DNA of 64,000 bases from Shewanella maritima (GTDB lineage Bacteria; Pseudomonadota; Gammaproteobacteria; Enterobacterales; Shewanellaceae). The notes under the pieces are model-generated. The model ran no database searches. It was given only the letters and a program-made list of their open reading frames with translations, and was not told the DNA's origin. Where the stretch lies: contig NZ_CP036200.1 in NCBI RefSeq assembly GCF_004295345.1, positions 1,178,001-1,242,000 of the forward strand, written 5' to 3'. A program made the position numbers and the translations under genes. Position 1 is the first letter of the stretch. Each line of letters begins with the position of its first letter. Shown here piece after piece: positions 8,626 through 16,253 of the stretch.

Positions 8626-10074
8626 TTAGTTAGCCACCTTATAATCTCGCCCCTGAAAATGATTTAACAATAAATATTGCAGTGGCTTTTGTTGTTGCTC
8701 AATAAACTGCAACACACCTTGATACGAAGGCGACCGATTTGTTTCTGCGCCAGCTTTGGCGAGTGTGTTTAATTTAGCATAGTCAAAGCTGCGCATATAA
8801 GGATTATGGTTAAAGGCTTGGACTAGGCCGGCTACCGCAGCAAAGCTTTGCATATAGCCACTAGCAGTTTCAATATCTCGGATCTGGCTGGGCATAGCAA
8901 TGCGGTATTGACTACTACATCTTTGTTTTAGCGGTTTTAAGGTGTTGTTCGGCTTACCCAGAGTAAACAAGCCATATTCGGGTTCAAGCTCAACTGGCAG
9001 GCTACTAGGCTGGTTTTCTAGTTTAAGGCTCACATAAGCGATGGAGTTAGGAAAACGATTAACATCGATGCAGCCCATTCCAAGCCTGCTGGCTTGCTGC
9101 GGCGTAAAACGCGCTGCTTCAGTCGTTTGTTGAACATCATCAAGGTTATTGCCACTACTTAGCTGCATGGCATCTAAGCTAAGCTTTTGCTGAGAGCGCG
9201 AAGAAGAGCCGTGATAAGACGTGTTTAAATACAGCTCAAACATCATCACAGATACGGGGCTAACATCTATGCCTTTGGATTTACTCTTGTCGTCAGCAAG
9301 TCGATAATCAACTGGATTATATCCAAGCAAACGATATTCGCTGATCTGACGCGGATTAAAGCTCACCTGCAGCAAGCCTTTACCTAACATAGCTGCAGGC
9401 ACCTTTACAGCCAGCATCAACAACGCAGCATCAGGATTATAAGGTGAACTTGCTATCTCGCTGCGCCACAACACCTTAGGAAAAACCGCCTGACTTGCGC
9501 CGGGGCGATATGCTTGCAACTGTGTAGTGTCGTTATCATGGGGCCGATGTTGGCGGTAAATGGGCGTAACGGACTCATCGCCAAAATGGTCAAAGCTTGT
9601 ATGATTAAAATCTAGTTGCGCAGCTAAAGGCAACAACGCTTGGTCAACAGTATTTTGCCATGGCAGCGGCAAGCATAGTGACTTATCGGCGCAGGACTGC
9701 CCAAGCTCTACTGGCGTACGTAAATCTAACTTATTATTAAGGTTGAGCTGAGTGAAATTGAGTGCTAGCTGCGAAATAGGCGTTTCAGCTGTTACCCTCA
9801 GCCCATTAAAGTGGCGTGGCTTGATATTAAGATCTGGGCCTTGCTTTAAGCCCGCAGCAGTGAGCTCCATACTCATTAAACTGAGCACCACCACCGCACT
9901 TAACAAGAATGCTGGACGTTGATGCCAACTAATGTTGGGTGATCTTGATGCGAGCTTTGCAAAGCATTGCTCATGCTTTGCACCCAGCTCTTTTTCTTTT
10001 GTATTTGGCGACTTTGTTTCTTGAGTGATTTTTTTGCAACAATCAGTTTTACTGCGTTTAATAGATAGTGCCAT
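8626..10074 (-). CDS. YfbK-like protein lacking the VWA domain
   Basis: A 482-residue protein. The start at 10074 is chosen for its AAGGGGA ribosome binding site; an in-frame ATG farther upstream (10182) overlaps the previous gene. A basic, Cys-containing N-terminus precedes a hydrophobic segment (FLLSAVVVLSLMSMEL, about 60-76). The C-terminal half resembles the DUF3520 region of YfbK proteins: LLQVSFNPRQISEYRLLGYN, then SFAAVAGLVQAF and a closing helix. The part before it (IASSPYNPDAALLMLAVKV) resembles the segment that normally precedes the von Willebrand A domain. The VWA domain itself (DxSxS metal site) appears missing. In full-length relatives YfbK genes also sit with sigma factors. The family match is from memory of the motif, not a search. 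Confidence 0.6.
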   Translation of the reverse strand: MALSIKRSKTDCCKKITQETKSPNTKEKELGAKHEQCFAKLASRSPNISWHQRPAFLLSAVVVLSLMSMELTAAGLKQGPDLNIKPRHFNGLRVTAETPISQLALNFTQLNLNNKLDLRTPVELGQSCADKSLCLPLPWQNTVDQALLPLAAQLDFNHTSFDHFGDESVTPIYRQHRPHDNDTTQLQAYRPGASQAVFPKVLWRSEIASSPYNPDAALLMLAVKVPAAMLGKGLLQVSFNPRQISEYRLLGYNPVDYRLADDKSKSKGIDVSPVSVMMFELYLNTSYHGSSSRSQQKLSLDAMQLSSGNNLDDVQQTTEAARFTPQQASRLGMGCIDVNRFPNSIAYVSLKLENQPSSLPVELEPEYGLFTLGKPNNTLKPLKQRCSSQYRIAMPSQIRDIETASGYMQSFAAVAGLVQAFNHNPYMRSFDYAKLNTLAKAGAETNRSPSYQGVLQFIEQQQKPLQYLLLNHFQGRDYKVAN

Positions 10075-10135
10075 CTTAGATCCCCTTGATGAACAATGCT
10101 TATGTCTATATAAACGCAACAAAAACAAAAAAGGG

Positions 10136-10999
10136 TTAATCTGACTTTGAACGTGGGATTGAATGTGACTCTGAGCTTTCAAAAATACCTAAAAGTTCAG
10201 GTTGAAGCAGTAAACGCTCTTCCTGAGTGAAAAACTCGTTATGCATTTCAATGTACTCTTGCTGAAACGCTTTTTGCTGCATAATGGCGTCTATTCTATC
10301 GATTAATTGTTTGCCCATCGGGGTTTTAGCACATACCATGTAGCCGCGATCGACCTTTTCTACGCCGCGGATCATCACGGTATCAAACTCCAACTGTTTA
10401 TTGTTGCGCTCTAAATAAGCGCTAACCTCTTCAGAGTATTCAATAATGGCTTTAACGCGCCCTACCGCCATCATATCGATTAAGGTTTCCGACGAGTCCA
10501 TGCCACCACGCTTAAAGAATAAATCAGGACTTTGTGCAATATAGGCATTAATGGTATTGCCATAAGAACGATTTAGCGCCACGCCGATACTGTGCTTAGT
10601 CATGGTTTCAGGCTTGGTTAAATCGACGGGATGTGGGAATAAATGCGCATTTTTCTTGAGGGTGATAAGTCTTAAAGGTGGGTAAATACTGATAGGCAAC
10701 TTGCTAAAGTAACCTAATTTTTCTCGCTCAGGGCTTTTAAACTTATTATACATACAAGCATTACCAAGGCGGTTAAGCTCAAACCACCCCCTTTTAAAGC
10801 TTACTTGTTGTTGCTCAAACTCAAGGCTACCCGCAGAGTGCTTAAGCAATAAGCTTAGCATTCCCATAGGTTGCTCTTGAGTTAAATTAACATCTTCTTG
10901 GTCAGTGTCCGCAAACACTATGCCTTTTAGCGGCGTGGCATGTACAGGAGAAAACCACAACAAAATAAGACCAATAATAACGACTGAATTTCTTAGCAT
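10136..10999 (-). CDS. Periplasmic solute-binding-like protein (paralogue 2)
   Basis: A 287-residue protein with a signal peptide (about residues 1-21, ending PVHA). The remainder resembles the type-2 periplasmic binding fold found in small ABC-type or TIGR02285-like proteins of gammaproteobacteria. Shared landmarks with the next gene upstream include GWFELNRLGNACMYNKFKSP, SIYPPLRLI, RSYGNTINAYI, FFKRGGMDSSETLIDMM and GRVKAIIEYS. These align with the neighbour at 11188-12084, so the two arose by tandem duplication. No ABC permease or ATPase is adjacent, so a sensory or orphan role is possible. It ends 61 bp before the YfbK-like gene and may be co-transcribed with it. Confidence 0.65.
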   Translation of the reverse strand: MLRNSVVIIGLILLWFSPVHATPLKGIVFADTDQEDVNLTQEQPMGMLSLLLKHSAGSLEFEQQQVSFKRGWFELNRLGNACMYNKFKSPEREKLGYFSKLPISIYPPLRLITLKKNAHLFPHPVDLTKPETMTKHSIGVALNRSYGNTINAYIAQSPDLFFKRGGMDSSETLIDMMAVGRVKAIIEYSEEVSAYLERNNKQLEFDTVMIRGVEKVDRGYMVCAKTPMGKQLIDRIDAIMQQKAFQQEYIEMHNEFFTQEERLLLQPELLGIFESSESHSIPRSKSD

Positions 11000-11187
11000 C
11001 TATGCCCTAACCCTATTATTATATTTTTGGATTAATTGCACTAAGCTCACGACTAGCTACGTCTTGTATCAGGCTAGCTCAGCTCAACTACGTGCAACAC
11101 AACTTGCTATTTCTTCCTAAAGCAATTGGCCTCCTGCCGTTACTTTCCCTCCTGTAATTCGAATAACGGTAAATGATGAACTATCGG

Positions 11188-12084
11188 CTAAAAGTAAAAC
11201 TCCAGCGCTTTTTCTAACACAGCAGTGTCATCGACTGATGCAAAACGCTTGTGGATATCAAAAAACTCTTGCTGAAAAGCCTTACGCGACATCGCTGCAT
11301 CCACTTGCTTAATTAACTTTAGTCCATATTCTGTTTTTGAGCAGACAAAGTAGCCTGCAGATGCCTGATTGACCTGCTTAATCGCAATACTGCTCACTTG
11401 CTGTGGCAAGTCATTATCTTCAACGTAACTTGCTGCAAAATCACTGTACTCAATTACCGCATTCACTCGGCCTTTAACTAGCATATCAATCAGTTTACGT
11501 GATGAGTCACCGCCCTCTCGTTTAAAAAAGGGCATATCAGATAAGGCAATCTTCTCATCAATGACTTTGCCATAAGCACGTGATGCCGACACGCCAATAA
11601 GACCGAGCTGCCAATCCTTTAAGGTATCTAGGTCAATCACCTCTGGAAATAAGTGACGCTGCTGTTTCAATACAATTAAGCGCAGTGGTGGATACAAGGT
11701 AATGGGATACTGGCTGTAGTAAGCGACTTTTTCACGCTCTGGCGTTTTCAGCTTGTTGAACATACAAGCATTTTCACGCTTACTCAGTTCTAACCACCCA
11801 CGGTTTAAACTCACCTGGTTATGGGAAAAATTCAGCATGCCATCGCTGTGTACATGCAACATATCGAGAATACTCATTGGCTCAATTTCAGAAATATCCA
11901 GGCTGCCGTCTGAAAACACTCCCATTACCACAGCCTTTAACGCATCTTGTGTTTTGGGGTGGGAGTTTTTGCCGGATTCAACGGTATGTGCTAGGGCAGC
12001 AGAGCAAACACCAGAAAGTACGATGATTGCTAGCATAAATAGCTGTCTGAAAATCTTGTTATAGTTTGTTATCTTTCTCATCAT
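11188..12084 (-). CDS. Periplasmic solute-binding-like protein (paralogue 1)
   Basis: A 298-residue protein with an N-terminal signal peptide (about residues 1-32, ending AALA-H). It has the same layout as the following gene: GWLELSKRENACMFNKLKTP, TLYPPLRLIVLK, ASRAYGKVIDEKI, FFKREGGDSSRKLIDMLVKG and VNAVIEYSD. The shared NACM(Y/F)NK(F/L)K block contains a conserved cysteine; a second Cys in YFVCSKT matches MVCAKT in the paralogue, so a disulfide is possible. The ligand is unknown. It reads first in a minus-strand series of five genes leading to the ECF sigma pair, though the 188-bp gap after it could hold a separate promoter. Confidence 0.65.
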   Translation of the reverse strand: MMRKITNYNKIFRQLFMLAIIVLSGVCSAALAHTVESGKNSHPKTQDALKAVVMGVFSDGSLDISEIEPMSILDMLHVHSDGMLNFSHNQVSLNRGWLELSKRENACMFNKLKTPEREKVAYYSQYPITLYPPLRLIVLKQQRHLFPEVIDLDTLKDWQLGLIGVSASRAYGKVIDEKIALSDMPFFKREGGDSSRKLIDMLVKGRVNAVIEYSDFAASYVEDNDLPQQVSSIAIKQVNQASAGYFVCSKTEYGLKLIKQVDAAMSRKAFQQEFFDIHKRFASVDDTAVLEKALEFYF

Positions 12085-12394
12085 TGTTATGGTTATTTTT
12101 ATCAGTTTTTCCCGCTAAACCCTTATAGAATAACAGCCTCCATCTTTACCATACTCACTTACAAACTCCAAACATTTCCATAATATCAGTACGGTTTTTG
12201 CCGAAATGAGTTTTCACAAATCTAAACTGAGTGTTAGCCGCAAAAAACACTGCTAACTAAGCAAAAATGCTATTATCTAGCCCCTTTTTTTATAGCCTAA
12301 GTCACATTGCGCTAGTTTGTTGTGGAATTAGCCAGGTTTCAGCGACTTAGGATAGATTCAATGTGAATCACCATCAGTATATTGAGGAGTTAAC
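12085..12394. other. Divergent intergenic region between solute-binding gene and purE
   Basis: This 310-bp gap holds the outward promoters of both flanking genes. It is AT-rich. No clear PurR-type operator (ACGCAAACGTTTGCGT-like) was found before purE, and I see no RNA gene. Confidence 0.4.
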
Positions 12395-12886
12395 ATGCAA
12401 GCGCTTGTTGCCGTTGTAATGGGATCAAAAAGTGATTGGCCAACTATGGAAGCCGCAGCTCAAATTATGGACGAGTTAAAAGTTCCATATCATGTCGAGG
12501 TGGTTTCAGCGCACCGTACTCCAGATAAATTAATGGATTTTGCTAGCACAGCAGCAGACAAAGGTTACAAGGTTATCATCGGCGGTGCAGGCGGCGCAGC
12601 TCACCTACCAGGTATGATTGCTTCTAAAACCCCGCTTCCTGTTTTAGGTGTGCCAGTGCAAAGTAAAGCTCTTTCAGGTATGGATAGCTTGCTTTCAATT
12701 GTACAAATGCCAAAAGGCATTGCAGTCGGTACCTTAGCGATTGGCACAGCAGGTGCATTCAACGCAGGTTTACTTGCTAGCCAAATCCTTGCAACGCAAG
12801 ACCCTGAGCTGATGGAACGCTTAAACGCATTTAGAACTGCGCAAACTGAGACGATTTTAGAAAATCCTGATCCGAGAGAAGCATAA
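12395..12886 (+). CDS. purE: N5-carboxyaminoimidazole ribonucleotide mutase
   Basis: A 163-residue protein. PurE moves the carboxylate of N5-CAIR to give CAIR in de novo purine synthesis. Class I PurE motifs are visible: GSKSDWPTM (about residues 9-17), SAHRTPDK (about 39-46) and the glycine-rich [12 protein letters not shown] (about 67-78). Length is normal for bacteria. ATG at 12395 is preceded by GAGGAG. The stop overlaps the purK start by one base (TAATG), so the pair is a translationally coupled operon. Confidence 0.97.
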   Translation: MQALVAVVMGSKSDWPTMEAAAQIMDELKVPYHVEVVSAHRTPDKLMDFASTAADKGYKVIIGGAGGAAHLPGMIASKTPLPVLGVPVQSKALSGMDSLLSIVQMPKGIAVGTLAIGTAGAFNAGLLASQILATQDPELMERLNAFRTAQTETILENPDPREA

Positions 12887-13965
12887 TGACACAACAAAAG
12901 GTATGGGTACTGGGTAACGGTCAACTAGGTGCAATGCTTGCTCATGCTGGTCAACCACTGGCACTTGATGTTCGCCCTGTTGATATCATGAACCCAACAG
13001 ATGATAAGCTGCCGCTGGCAGATAACGACATCATCACTGCAGAGCGTGAGCTTTGGCCTGAGTCATCTACCAGCTTGCAATTAAGCGAGCACCCAAACTT
13101 TATCAATGGTGCTATTTTTGCGCGCTTAGCTGACCGCTTTACCCAAAAAAGTCTACTTGATGAGCTTGAGGTTGCAACTGCGCCATGGGAGCTAGTAGAA
13201 GATGAAACTCAAGAGTCTAATTTACATCAGGCCTATGGCGATCGCGTATTACTAAAGCGCCGCACTGGTGGTTATGACGGTAAAGGTCAGCACTGGCTAA
13301 AACAAGCTGAGAGCACCACGATTCCTGCTGACTGGCGCAATGAAGCGATTGCCGAGCAAGCGATTAACTTTGACGAAGAAGTGTCCTTAGTTGGCGTACG
13401 TACCCAAGATGGCCGTTGCCTGTTTTACCCATTAGCGCTGAACCTGCATCAAGATGGCATCTTGATGGCGTCAGTAGCACCACTTGCTCGCCTATCTCAC
13501 CTTCAAGCTGAAGCTGAACGTATGCTTAGCACCATTATGAATGGTCTTGAGTATGTAGGTGTAATGGCAATGGAGTGCTTCCGTGTTGGTGATGAGCTTT
13601 TAGTGAATGAGTTAGCCCCAAGGGTGCACAACTCAGGTCACTGGACTCAAGCAGGCTGTCATATCAACCAGTTTGAATTACACCTGCGCGCGCTGTGCAA
13701 CCTACCTATTCATACACCTCAAGTAAACTACCCGTGTGTGATGGTTAACCTGATTGGTATTGAAAAAGACGATCGTTGGATAAGCCTGCCAAATGCCGAG
13801 CTATTTTGGTACAACAAGGAAGTCCGTGTCGGCCGTAAAGTCGGTCACTTGAACTTATCAGCCCATAACGATGAGCTAGTGCAAGATAGTATTGCCAAGC
13901 TAAAACAATGGATGCCTGAGCAATATCAAGCGCCACTTGAGTGGATTATAAAAGAGTTCAGCTAG
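12886..13965 (+). CDS. purK: N5-carboxyaminoimidazole ribonucleotide synthase
   Basis: A 359-residue ATP-grasp enzyme that carboxylates AIR to N5-CAIR using ATP and bicarbonate, feeding PurE. The N-terminal pre-ATP-grasp domain begins VWVLGNGQLGAML. The ATP-grasp core shows LKRRTGGYDGKGQ (about residues 122-134), then EQAINFDEEVSLVGVR and NELAPRVHNSGHWT near the active site. Length is typical. It overlaps purE by one base and is followed by a strong terminator. Confidence 0.97.
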   Translation: MTQQKVWVLGNGQLGAMLAHAGQPLALDVRPVDIMNPTDDKLPLADNDIITAERELWPESSTSLQLSEHPNFINGAIFARLADRFTQKSLLDELEVATAPWELVEDETQESNLHQAYGDRVLLKRRTGGYDGKGQHWLKQAESTTIPADWRNEAIAEQAINFDEEVSLVGVRTQDGRCLFYPLALNLHQDGILMASVAPLARLSHLQAEAERMLSTIMNGLEYVGVMAMECFRVGDELLVNELAPRVHNSGHWTQAGCHINQFELHLRALCNLPIHTPQVNYPCVMVNLIGIEKDDRWISLPNAELFWYNKEVRVGRKVGHLNLSAHNDELVQDSIAKLKQWMPEQYQAPLEWIIKEFS

Positions 13966-13991
13966 TACTCGATTATGACTAATGCAATTGT

Positions 13992-14020
13992 AAAAGGAGC
14001 CTATTGGCTCCTTTTTGTTT
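13992..14020 (+). terminator. Terminator after purEK
   Basis: AAAAGGAGCC / GGCTCCTTTT around a TATT loop, then TGTTT. The A run on the other side could also terminate minus-strand transcription, but the gene beyond reads away from it on the far side. Confidence 0.9.
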
Positions 14021-14054
14021 AATCCGAATTGCCTAAGTCATCGCAGCAAAATGG

Positions 14055-14717
14055 CTATAACAAGCCCTCGCCCAACAGTATATACATCAGGGCATCTACC
14101 ACAAACAGTGCTCCAATGCCGCCTAACATAAGCGGCATAATCACCTGACTTGCCTTGTCCACTTTTTGATTAATTCGCTGCAGTAACGCGGCGCTATTGT
14201 CTTTCATAAATACTAAGATCAGTGGGATAAGCAAAAATGGCACAGCATAGGCCAGGTTATACCCCACCAGCACCAACAGCATTTCAATTTGCGTTAGCTG
14301 CTCTTTAATCAGCTGATTTACCAAGGCAAAATAAGGCAGTGCAAAGGGCATCCCGACGAAGTTAAGCACTGCGCCATAACCAAAGGCTTTCATTGGCGTT
14401 AGCTCACCCGACTCTTGCGGTTTATCTCCCTGCTCTGCTGGTTTTTTTAGAGCGAGATACAGCAATAGCGCACCGATAACTAAACTAATAACATAATCAA
14501 TCGGCAGTGGGTTATTAAGGCGCCCTGAGATACTTTCAAGCATAGGTGCCAGCAGCACACCCGCCGCAAAATATGCCAGAGTGTGACCAATTAGAATCGC
14601 CATGCTGTGGGCAACTGGTCGTGAGGTACCTGCTGCATAAACCATGAACGCCAGTAACACAGGGTTAAGTACGTCCACTAACAAAATTGGACCTGTGATA
14701 AGCAAAATGTCGCTCAT
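14055..14717 (-). CDS. GAP-family (SfLAP-like) integral membrane protein
   Basis: A 220-residue inner-membrane protein with about six hydrophobic segments: 5-28, 38-58, 73-91, 110-135, 143-168 and 195-215. The start MSDILLITGPILLVDVLNPVLL and the overall layout resemble the GAP/Sap family (PF11139), which is related to LysE/DsbD-type transporters. A family export role is suspected, but the substrate is unknown. ATG at 14717 follows GAGGGAG. The 42-bp MITE derivative at 14759-14800 lies just upstream, in the likely promoter region. Confidence 0.6.
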   Translation of the reverse strand: MSDILLITGPILLVDVLNPVLLAFMVYAAGTSRPVAHSMAILIGHTLAYFAAGVLLAPMLESISGRLNNPLPIDYVISLVIGALLLYLALKKPAEQGDKPQESGELTPMKAFGYGAVLNFVGMPFALPYFALVNQLIKEQLTQIEMLLVLVGYNLAYAVPFLLIPLILVFMKDNSAALLQRINQKVDKASQVIMPLMLGGIGALFVVDALMYILLGEGLL

Positions 14718-14758
14718 TAATAACTCCCTCTACAGCGGTAATAAATGCCTGCTAGTTA

Positions 14759-14800
14759 TACCAATCAGCACAAGTATGTGATCATTTATCCTAATTAGTA
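14759..14800. repeat. 42-bp internally deleted derivative of MITE family 1
   Basis: Starts TACCAATCAGCACAAGTATG and continues through TGATCA straight into TTATCCTAATTAGTA, which is the opposite end of the family. The 118-bp interior is absent. TTA flanks both sides (756-758 and 801-803). The join lies at the TGATCA present in both terminal repeats. The rest of 14718-15078 holds no gene except the terminator at 14967-14993. Confidence 0.75.
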
Positions 14801-14966
14801 TTATGTGTGCTAGAGGCTAATCGTTAATCACTCTTTAAATCTCTGGTGATAGGTTCACTTCTTAAACCAATATGTTTCAGATTAAACATAAAGTTGTTAC
14901 AACGCGAAATAATACCTATAGAAACCTTCAATGAGACACATCTGCCACTTTGAACTTTACGACTCA

Positions 14967-14993
14967 CAAAAAATGCTCCTTTACAGGAGCATT
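14967..14993 (-). terminator. Terminator after the transglycosylase-like lipoprotein gene
   Basis: AATGCTCCT / AGGAGCATT with a four-base loop. On the minus strand it is followed by a T6 run (the A run at 14968-14973). Confidence 0.85.
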
Positions 14994-15078
14994 CTAGTTT
15001 TCGCCTTTGGTGCCTACTCTTCACTAAAACGTTTTACTGGAAAGTAACTCAACCATCGAGGCTGTTAAAGAATAGCCG

Positions 15079-15696
15079 TTAGCCGAAGAATAGACGCCAC
15101 AACCACGAAGAATCAAGATCTTCCTTACAACCACGATATTGAGTAGCGTATCGACGAGCACGATCATCTACTTTTTTAGCGACAGGACCAAGCCATTTCT
15201 TTTTCTTGTAGGTACCGCGTTTATAGCCGCCCCAACCTTCATGGTAATTAAGGTATTGATTTTTAGCATCCCACTTAGAAACACCGTTGATTTTATGGGT
15301 TTTGCTGATAAACCAGCCCATAAAATCCATGGCATCGGCGAAATTATCTCGGCTCGACCATGAGTTGCCCGTTTCTCTAACATAGTCATCCCAAGTCATG
15401 GTTTTAGCCTGAGCATAACCATAGGCATCACTGGCTCGGCCAATTGGAATAAAGCCCCAAAAATATTGCATAGGCGGCGCGGCATTATGTTTAAACGAGC
15501 TTTCTTGGTACATCATGGCAATGGGGACATGTACAGGTACCCCCCATTTATCACGGGTATCTACCGCAGCGTTGTACCAGGAGCGATTCTCTTTGAAAAT
15601 GGAGCAAATATTATCAGGGTCTTTTGGCGGTGGCGTGGCGCAGCCAGCGAGGGACAGTAACAACAAGCAACAAGCAGGGCCGATAAGGCGCTTCAT
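15079..15696 (-). CDS. Lytic-transglycosylase-like (SLT domain) lipoprotein
   Basis: A 205-residue protein. The start at 15696 is chosen because it gives a classic lipoprotein signal, MKRLIGPACCLLLLSLAGC, with the lipobox LAGC and Cys19. The frame is open farther upstream but lacks a signal there. The domain resembles the lysozyme-like SLT fold: PIAMMYQESSF supplies the candidate catalytic Glu, AYGYAQA stands where families have GLMQ, and YLNYHEG occupies the place of the AYNAG motif. It would cleave peptidoglycan glycan strands at the outer membrane. It is transcribed alone, with its own terminator. Confidence 0.75.
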   Translation of the reverse strand: MKRLIGPACCLLLLSLAGCATPPPKDPDNICSIFKENRSWYNAAVDTRDKWGVPVHVPIAMMYQESSFKHNAAPPMQYFWGFIPIGRASDAYGYAQAKTMTWDDYVRETGNSWSSRDNFADAMDFMGWFISKTHKINGVSKWDAKNQYLNYHEGWGGYKRGTYKKKKWLGPVAKKVDDRARRYATQYRGCKEDLDSSWLWRLFFG

Positions 15697-15800
15697 ACAC
15701 AAACCAATCAGTGAATAATCAATGGCTTTAGTGTCACATCTTGTTTTCGCTAATGCAATCACCTCATTACTGTAATTAGAGGGCAATTAAGTGTTGATTG

Positions 15801-16253
15801 CTAATTGCCTACTAGCTGTGAGCTGGCCTCACATTGATAGGACTCTTGTTGCCACACAACAGCTTGCCAGTAGTCACTATTCTTACCCGCATAGATTTTG
15901 TCAGTTTTGAACTTAGCAGCCAGATGATAGCGAGTATCGTCTTCGACTATCACTGTTACAGTTTTGGTGCCGCGGGCACTGAGCGAGACTTTTAACTGCG
16001 GTGCAGAAATTAACTCTGCAAGGGTGAACTCATATTCACCCACGGGCAATATGTAATAAGGTCTTGAAATAACGGGCATGCCGTTCAAGTGGGTCACCAC
16101 TGCGCGGTAGTAGCTATCTTCACCAGCTGGATTTTTAAAGGCTGCAACGACCCCACAAGGAGCGTATTCAACTTGTGATGCGCACGAGGTGAGTAGCAAG
16201 CTGATACTTGCCACAAACCCCAATAGCTTGAAAGACTTAGCTCGCAACCACAT
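15801..16253 (-). CDS. Small predicted lipoprotein of unknown function
   Basis: A 150-residue protein. The N-terminus MWLRAKSFKLLGFVASISLLLTSC ends in a lipobox (LTSC, Cys24). The mature part is beta-rich and ends QCEASSQLVGN; two further Cys (in APCG and YQCE) could pair. No known domain was recognised. The start overlaps the end of gshA by 17 bp in another frame, so it is probably co-transcribed and translationally coupled with gshA. Confidence 0.7.
   Translation of the reverse strand: MWLRAKSFKLLGFVASISLLLTSCASQVEYAPCGVVAAFKNPAGEDSYYRAVVTHLNGMPVISRPYYILPVGEYEFTLAELISAPQLKVSLSARGTKTVTVIVEDDTRYHLAAKFKTDKIYAGKNSDYWQAVVWQQESYQCEASSQLVGN

Noticed and set aside
12240..12394. PurR operator before purE
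   Set aside because: No ACGCAAACGTTTGCGT-like site was found; the AT-rich spacer gives no good match.
14824..15024. A 66-residue open frame on the minus strand
   Set aside because: It runs over the terminator stem at 14967-14993, has no ribosome binding site and no protein-like composition.
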